Source: Legionella sp. PC1000 (lineage in GTDB: Bacteria; Pseudomonadota; Gammaproteobacteria; Legionellales; Legionellaceae). Taken from it: a DNA stretch of 64,000 nucleotides. Below are positions 61,509 through 64,000 of this stretch, piece by piece (the stretch's first letter is position 1; every line of letters begins with the position of its first letter). The translations under genes and the position numbers were made by a program. The notes below the pieces were generated by a model that searched no databases, was not told where the DNA came from, and saw only the letters and a list, made by a program, of their open reading frames with translations. Location: the NCBI RefSeq assembly GCF_014109805.1, contig NZ_CP059400.1, positions 213,501-277,500 of the forward strand. The letters are read 5' to 3'.

Positions 61509-61853
61509 TTATTCCTTATCACCTTTATCGCCGCCCATTAAATCAGTTGGAATATTTAGACCTGCTGTTAATTGACTGATTTTTTCTTTAGATGCTTTTT
61601 CAATTTTTCGTACTGCATCATTAATTGCTGCGGCAACTAAATCTTCCAACATTTCTACATCTTCTTCCATCATTGTCGGTTTGATCTTCACTTCAGTGGC
61701 ATCATGTCGGCCATTCATTTTAATAACTACCATACCGCCACCTGCTTCACCAGTAACAACTAATTGACTTAATTGTTGTTGCGCTTCTTGCATACGTTGT
61801 TGCATTTTTTGCGCTTCTTTCATCAGGTTGCCAAGATTTTGATTCATATCCAT
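61509..61853 (-). CDS. ybaB: YbaB/EbfC family nucleoid-associated protein
   Basis: The 114-residue protein shows [20 protein letters not shown], the [22 protein letters not shown] sheet and [18 protein letters not shown]. It binds DNA as a dimer. It lies between dnaX and recR, as in most gamma-proteobacteria. The start may be the ATG at 61853 or 61847; GAGG fits 61853. Confidence 0.95.
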   Translation of the reverse strand: MDMNQNLGNLMKEAQKMQQRMQEAQQQLSQLVVTGEAGGGMVVIKMNGRHDATEVKIKPTMMEEDVEMLEDLVAAAINDAVRKIEKASKEKISQLTAGLNIPTDLMGGDKGDKE

Positions 61854-61890
61854 TATTAAGGCCTCATATATTTAATTTAAATTCGATATA

Positions 61891-63552
61891 TTATAAGTCA
61901 TCTTTCAGCGGGACAATAGAATTTTTGACCAATTCTGCTGAAAATTCTTGTTGAAGTTGCTGAAACATGGTGTCATTGTTTAATGCAGCTTCGGCTTTGA
62001 GTTGTTTTTGTTGCATTGCTTGCTCTTTTTGCTGTGCCGGAGAGGATTGAACTGACTCATCAGTGTTAAGAATAACTTTCACTTGATTTTTATAATATTG
62101 AGCTAGTGCCATTTCAAGACGGGAGAGTATCGTCGGGGTAAACAAAGATTGGTGCCCTTTGGCAACACGTAAAGTGATTTCTCGTCCATGTTTTCCAACT
62201 AATTCCGCATTTTCAGCTGCATTAAGCGCTAAGCCGGTAAGTTTGAGATGAGGAATAATACTTGCCCAATCGCTATCTTCCGGGTTAGTGACCTGCGTTT
62301 GTTCTTCCTTTTCTTTATCATCTGAATTTGGATTTGGCTCAGAATTTGCCGGATTTTGTATTTGCTTTTCTGGAATGCTTGAAGGGGCCGGTTCTTGCAT
62401 AGGAACAGGCGGCTGCAGCGTAGATGGCAAGGTAGTTTTGTAGGATGCTAAAGGTGGAGGCGCTCCTTTAGGCACTGGCCTAAAAGTTAGCATCCGCAAC
62501 ACGGTCATATTAAAGCCAATGATTAAAGTCGGGGCTAGATGAATTTCTTCGCGTCCTTTAAGTCCAATTTGATAAAACAGCTGTATGTCTTCGGCCGGAA
62601 TGTGTTGTGCTAGAGATATAATTTCCGGTGGAGGGCTAATTAGTGGATTATTATCTCCAATAGTTTGGCATATAGCTATTTGGTGAAGATAGTTAAGCAG
62701 CTCATCCAGAACATACTGAAAATGTCCCCCTTCTCTTGAGATACATTGGCTGATCTTTAATACAGCAGAAGCATTTTGCTCCGCCAGAGCACGTAGTATC
62801 TGTAGGGCATAATCGTGTTGAGTATAACCTAGGATCATTTTGACATCATTTGCCTGTAATTGGGTATCGCAACTCGTAATCGCTTGATCCAGAAGGCTTA
62901 ATGCGTCACGCATGCTGCCTCGAGCAGCCTGAGCCAATATGTCTGCAGCTTGAACTTCAAAGTCAAGTTGTTCTTCCTTAAGGATCAGTTGTAAATGATG
63001 ACTGATTAACTCCGTAGGCAAGTGCCTTAGATTAAATTGTAAGCAACGAGATAAGACGGTTACAGGAAGCTTTTGCGGATCTGTTGTAGCTAAAATAAAT
63101 TTAACATGTGCAGGCGGTTCTTCCAGCGTTTTAAGAAGAGCATTAAAACTATGCTGTGAAAGCATATGCACTTCATCAATTAAATAGATTTTAAACCGGC
63201 CAATGGCTGGTGCATACTGTACGTTATCTAATAAATCACGGGTATCCTCAACTCGAGTTTTAGATGCACCATCAATTTCGATTAAATCGATAAAACGACC
63301 CTGTTCAATAGCGTTACAAATAGTACATTGTAAGCAGGGGGCTGAGCTAATACCTTTCTCACAATTAAGTGATTTAGCTAAAATGCGGGCAATACTGGTC
63401 TTTCCTACACCGCGAGTGCCGGTAAAGAGATAGGCATGGTGTAATCGCTGCTGATTCAACGCATTGATTAATGCCTTATTTATGTGGTCTTGGCCAACCA
63501 GTTGGGAAAAGGTGCGTGGTCGCCATTTACGGGCTAGTGCCAGATAGCTCAT
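61891..63552 (-). CDS. dnaX: DNA polymerase III subunits gamma/tau
   Basis: The 553-residue clamp-loader ATPase has Walker A GTRGVGKTS, the zinc module CEKGISSAPCLQCTIC, Walker B LIDEVHMLS and the SRC motif LSRCLQF. A Pro/Gln-rich linker (about 370-430) precedes a short tau-type C-terminal domain. It is shorter than E. coli tau (643 residues). I see no A-AAA-AAG slippery heptamer at the expected gamma frameshift region, so one product is likely. The ATG at 63552 (MSYLALARKWRP) is chosen on homology. Confidence 0.95.
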   Translation of the reverse strand: MSYLALARKWRPRTFSQLVGQDHINKALINALNQQRLHHAYLFTGTRGVGKTSIARILAKSLNCEKGISSAPCLQCTICNAIEQGRFIDLIEIDGASKTRVEDTRDLLDNVQYAPAIGRFKIYLIDEVHMLSQHSFNALLKTLEEPPAHVKFILATTDPQKLPVTVLSRCLQFNLRHLPTELISHHLQLILKEEQLDFEVQAADILAQAARGSMRDALSLLDQAITSCDTQLQANDVKMILGYTQHDYALQILRALAEQNASAVLKISQCISREGGHFQYVLDELLNYLHQIAICQTIGDNNPLISPPPEIISLAQHIPAEDIQLFYQIGLKGREEIHLAPTLIIGFNMTVLRMLTFRPVPKGAPPPLASYKTTLPSTLQPPVPMQEPAPSSIPEKQIQNPANSEPNPNSDDKEKEEQTQVTNPEDSDWASIIPHLKLTGLALNAAENAELVGKHGREITLRVAKGHQSLFTPTILSRLEMALAQYYKNQVKVILNTDESVQSSPAQQKEQAMQQKQLKAEAALNNDTMFQQLQQEFSAELVKNSIVPLKDDL

Positions 63553-63570
63553 ACATGTTTTCACAAGTTG

Positions 63571-63684
63571 GGCGGCAGCTCTAAGAGCCGCACTCCGGCG
63601 CTCGAATCAATCGTTACCGCTGCTCCCTTCCGGGCCTGACGGGGTTCACGATCTATCGCCGCGAAGGGACCAATAGAGCCACCA
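63571..63684 (-). ncRNA. ffs: 4.5S signal recognition particle RNA
   Basis: On the minus strand the RNA starts about 63683. It contains the universally conserved SRP helix-8 core GTCAGGCCCGGAAGG-GAGCAGC with the GGAA tetraloop. The ends pair (GGTGGCTCTA with TAGAGCTGCC), closing a single long hairpin of about 110 nucleotides. It lies immediately upstream of dnaX in the same direction. The 5' end is exact to a few bases only. Confidence 0.95.
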
Positions 63685-63853
63685 TAGTTGAATCGTGAAG
63701 AGTAACAAAAAAAGAAAGGGATAGCCAGATCTATCAGAAATTAATTCTCTCTACACTTGAATTGTGAAAAACATGCCCCTACATTAATATATGTTCATCT
63801 GTGGAATGAATTTTTTTTAAGAACCAATTTTTTTAAAAAAAGAAAAAAAGTGT

Positions 63854-63881
63854 TTGACACAGGGAACGAAATCAGTAGAAT
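63854..63881 (+). promoter_or_regulatory. Strong promoter of a ribosomal RNA operon
   Basis: TTGACA at 63854-63859 and TAGAAT at 63876-63881 are 16 bases apart. Directly upstream is a run of A and T tracts (63808-63850) typical of an UP element. After the -10 box comes a GC-rich ACGCAGCACGCC discriminator, as expected of a promoter under stringent control. Confidence 0.82.
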
Positions 63882-63887
63882 ACGCAG

Positions 63888-64000
63888 CACGCCTTCGGGG
63901 CGGGTTCATTAAGAAGAGAGAAGACAAACTGTGTGGGCACTTTAGAAACCTTTGAGTGCTTAGAAGAAAATAGAAGTAAAGAAGCTAGTTTTAAACTGGC
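63888..64000 (+). ncRNA. rRNA operon leader (16S rRNA expected just beyond the window)
   Basis: The sequence AAACTGTGTGGGCAC at 63927-63941 matches the conserved pre-16S leader motif CTGTGTGGGCACT of gamma-proteobacterial rrn operons. No rRNA sequence proper is reached before the window ends. A hairpin between GGCACT and AGTGCT is possible. A clear boxA is not seen. Confidence 0.78.

Noticed and set aside
61891..63552. Programmed frameshift in dnaX giving a gamma subunit
   Set aside because: No A-AAA-AAG heptamer with a downstream stem was found where E. coli has one. The nearest candidate (CAAAAAG near 62034) is a poor slippery site.

Overview
The window is a chromosomal segment from a gamma-proteobacterium that looks like a Legionella species. 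The base composition is AT-rich (my estimate is about 40% GC). Housekeeping proteins are gamma-proteobacterial in sequence and order. A chromosomally ordered nuo operon, a c-di-GMP signalling pair, a patatin-type lipase and large unrecognised membrane proteins sit among them. The genus is inferred from overall resemblance, not from a diagnostic marker.

Layout. (1) 1-4344, minus strand: the prkA-yeaH-spoVR stress operon, with spoVR cut by the window edge. (2) 4557-8773: pepN, a complete IS5-family insertion sequence lodged in an intergenic repeat, and a membrane-anchored cyclic-nucleotide-binding protein. (3) 8910-10811: a decayed 2H-phosphoesterase-like gene, aroE and a SCO1/SenC copper protein. 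(4) 10868-20561, accessory-rich: an MHYT histidine kinase followed by a REC-GGDEF-EAL response regulator, a patatin phospholipase, two unrecognised membrane proteins (possible secreted effectors), a POT peptide transporter and a Gly/Tyr/Trp-rich lipoprotein. (5) 20823-23833: a glutamate-type dehydrogenase, hda, a pgsA-like gene and yhbY. (6) 23974-54123: a long co-oriented block rlmE-ftsH-folP-glmM-tpiA-secG-tRNA-Leu(GAG)-nuoA to nuoN-tRNA-fMet-rimP-nusA-infB-rbfA-truB-rpsO-pnp. This matches the E. coli rlmE-to-pnp neighbourhood, except that tpiA precedes secG and the whole 14-gene complex I operon lies between the two tRNA genes. (7) 54124-59683: repeats, then folE-hinT, ppa, a CNNM/CorC-type transporter, an orphan response regulator lacking the phospho-accepting Asp, and an unknown protein. 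(8) 59814-63684, minus strand: a small basic protein, a DUF547 protein, and recR, ybaB, dnaX and the 4.5S SRP RNA. (9) At the right edge a strong rRNA-type promoter and a leader containing the conserved pre-16S motif point out of the window, so a 16S rRNA gene probably begins just past position 64000.

Functionally the core block links translation (initiator tRNA, rimP, nusA, infB, rbfA, truB, rpsO), RNA turnover (pnp), proteolysis and secretion (ftsH, secG) and respiration (nuo). Mobile or repetitive DNA is confined to gaps: one IS, at least three REP-like elements, and two copies of a roughly 120-140 bp long-inverted-repeat (MITE-like) element that bracket nuoB to nuoN. I saw no CRISPR array, prophage or toxin-antitoxin pair. 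The most interesting items are the MITE-like pair, the nuo insertion between leuU and metY, the pseudoreceiver regulator, the candidate effectors and the initiator tRNA with a C1/U72 mismatch.
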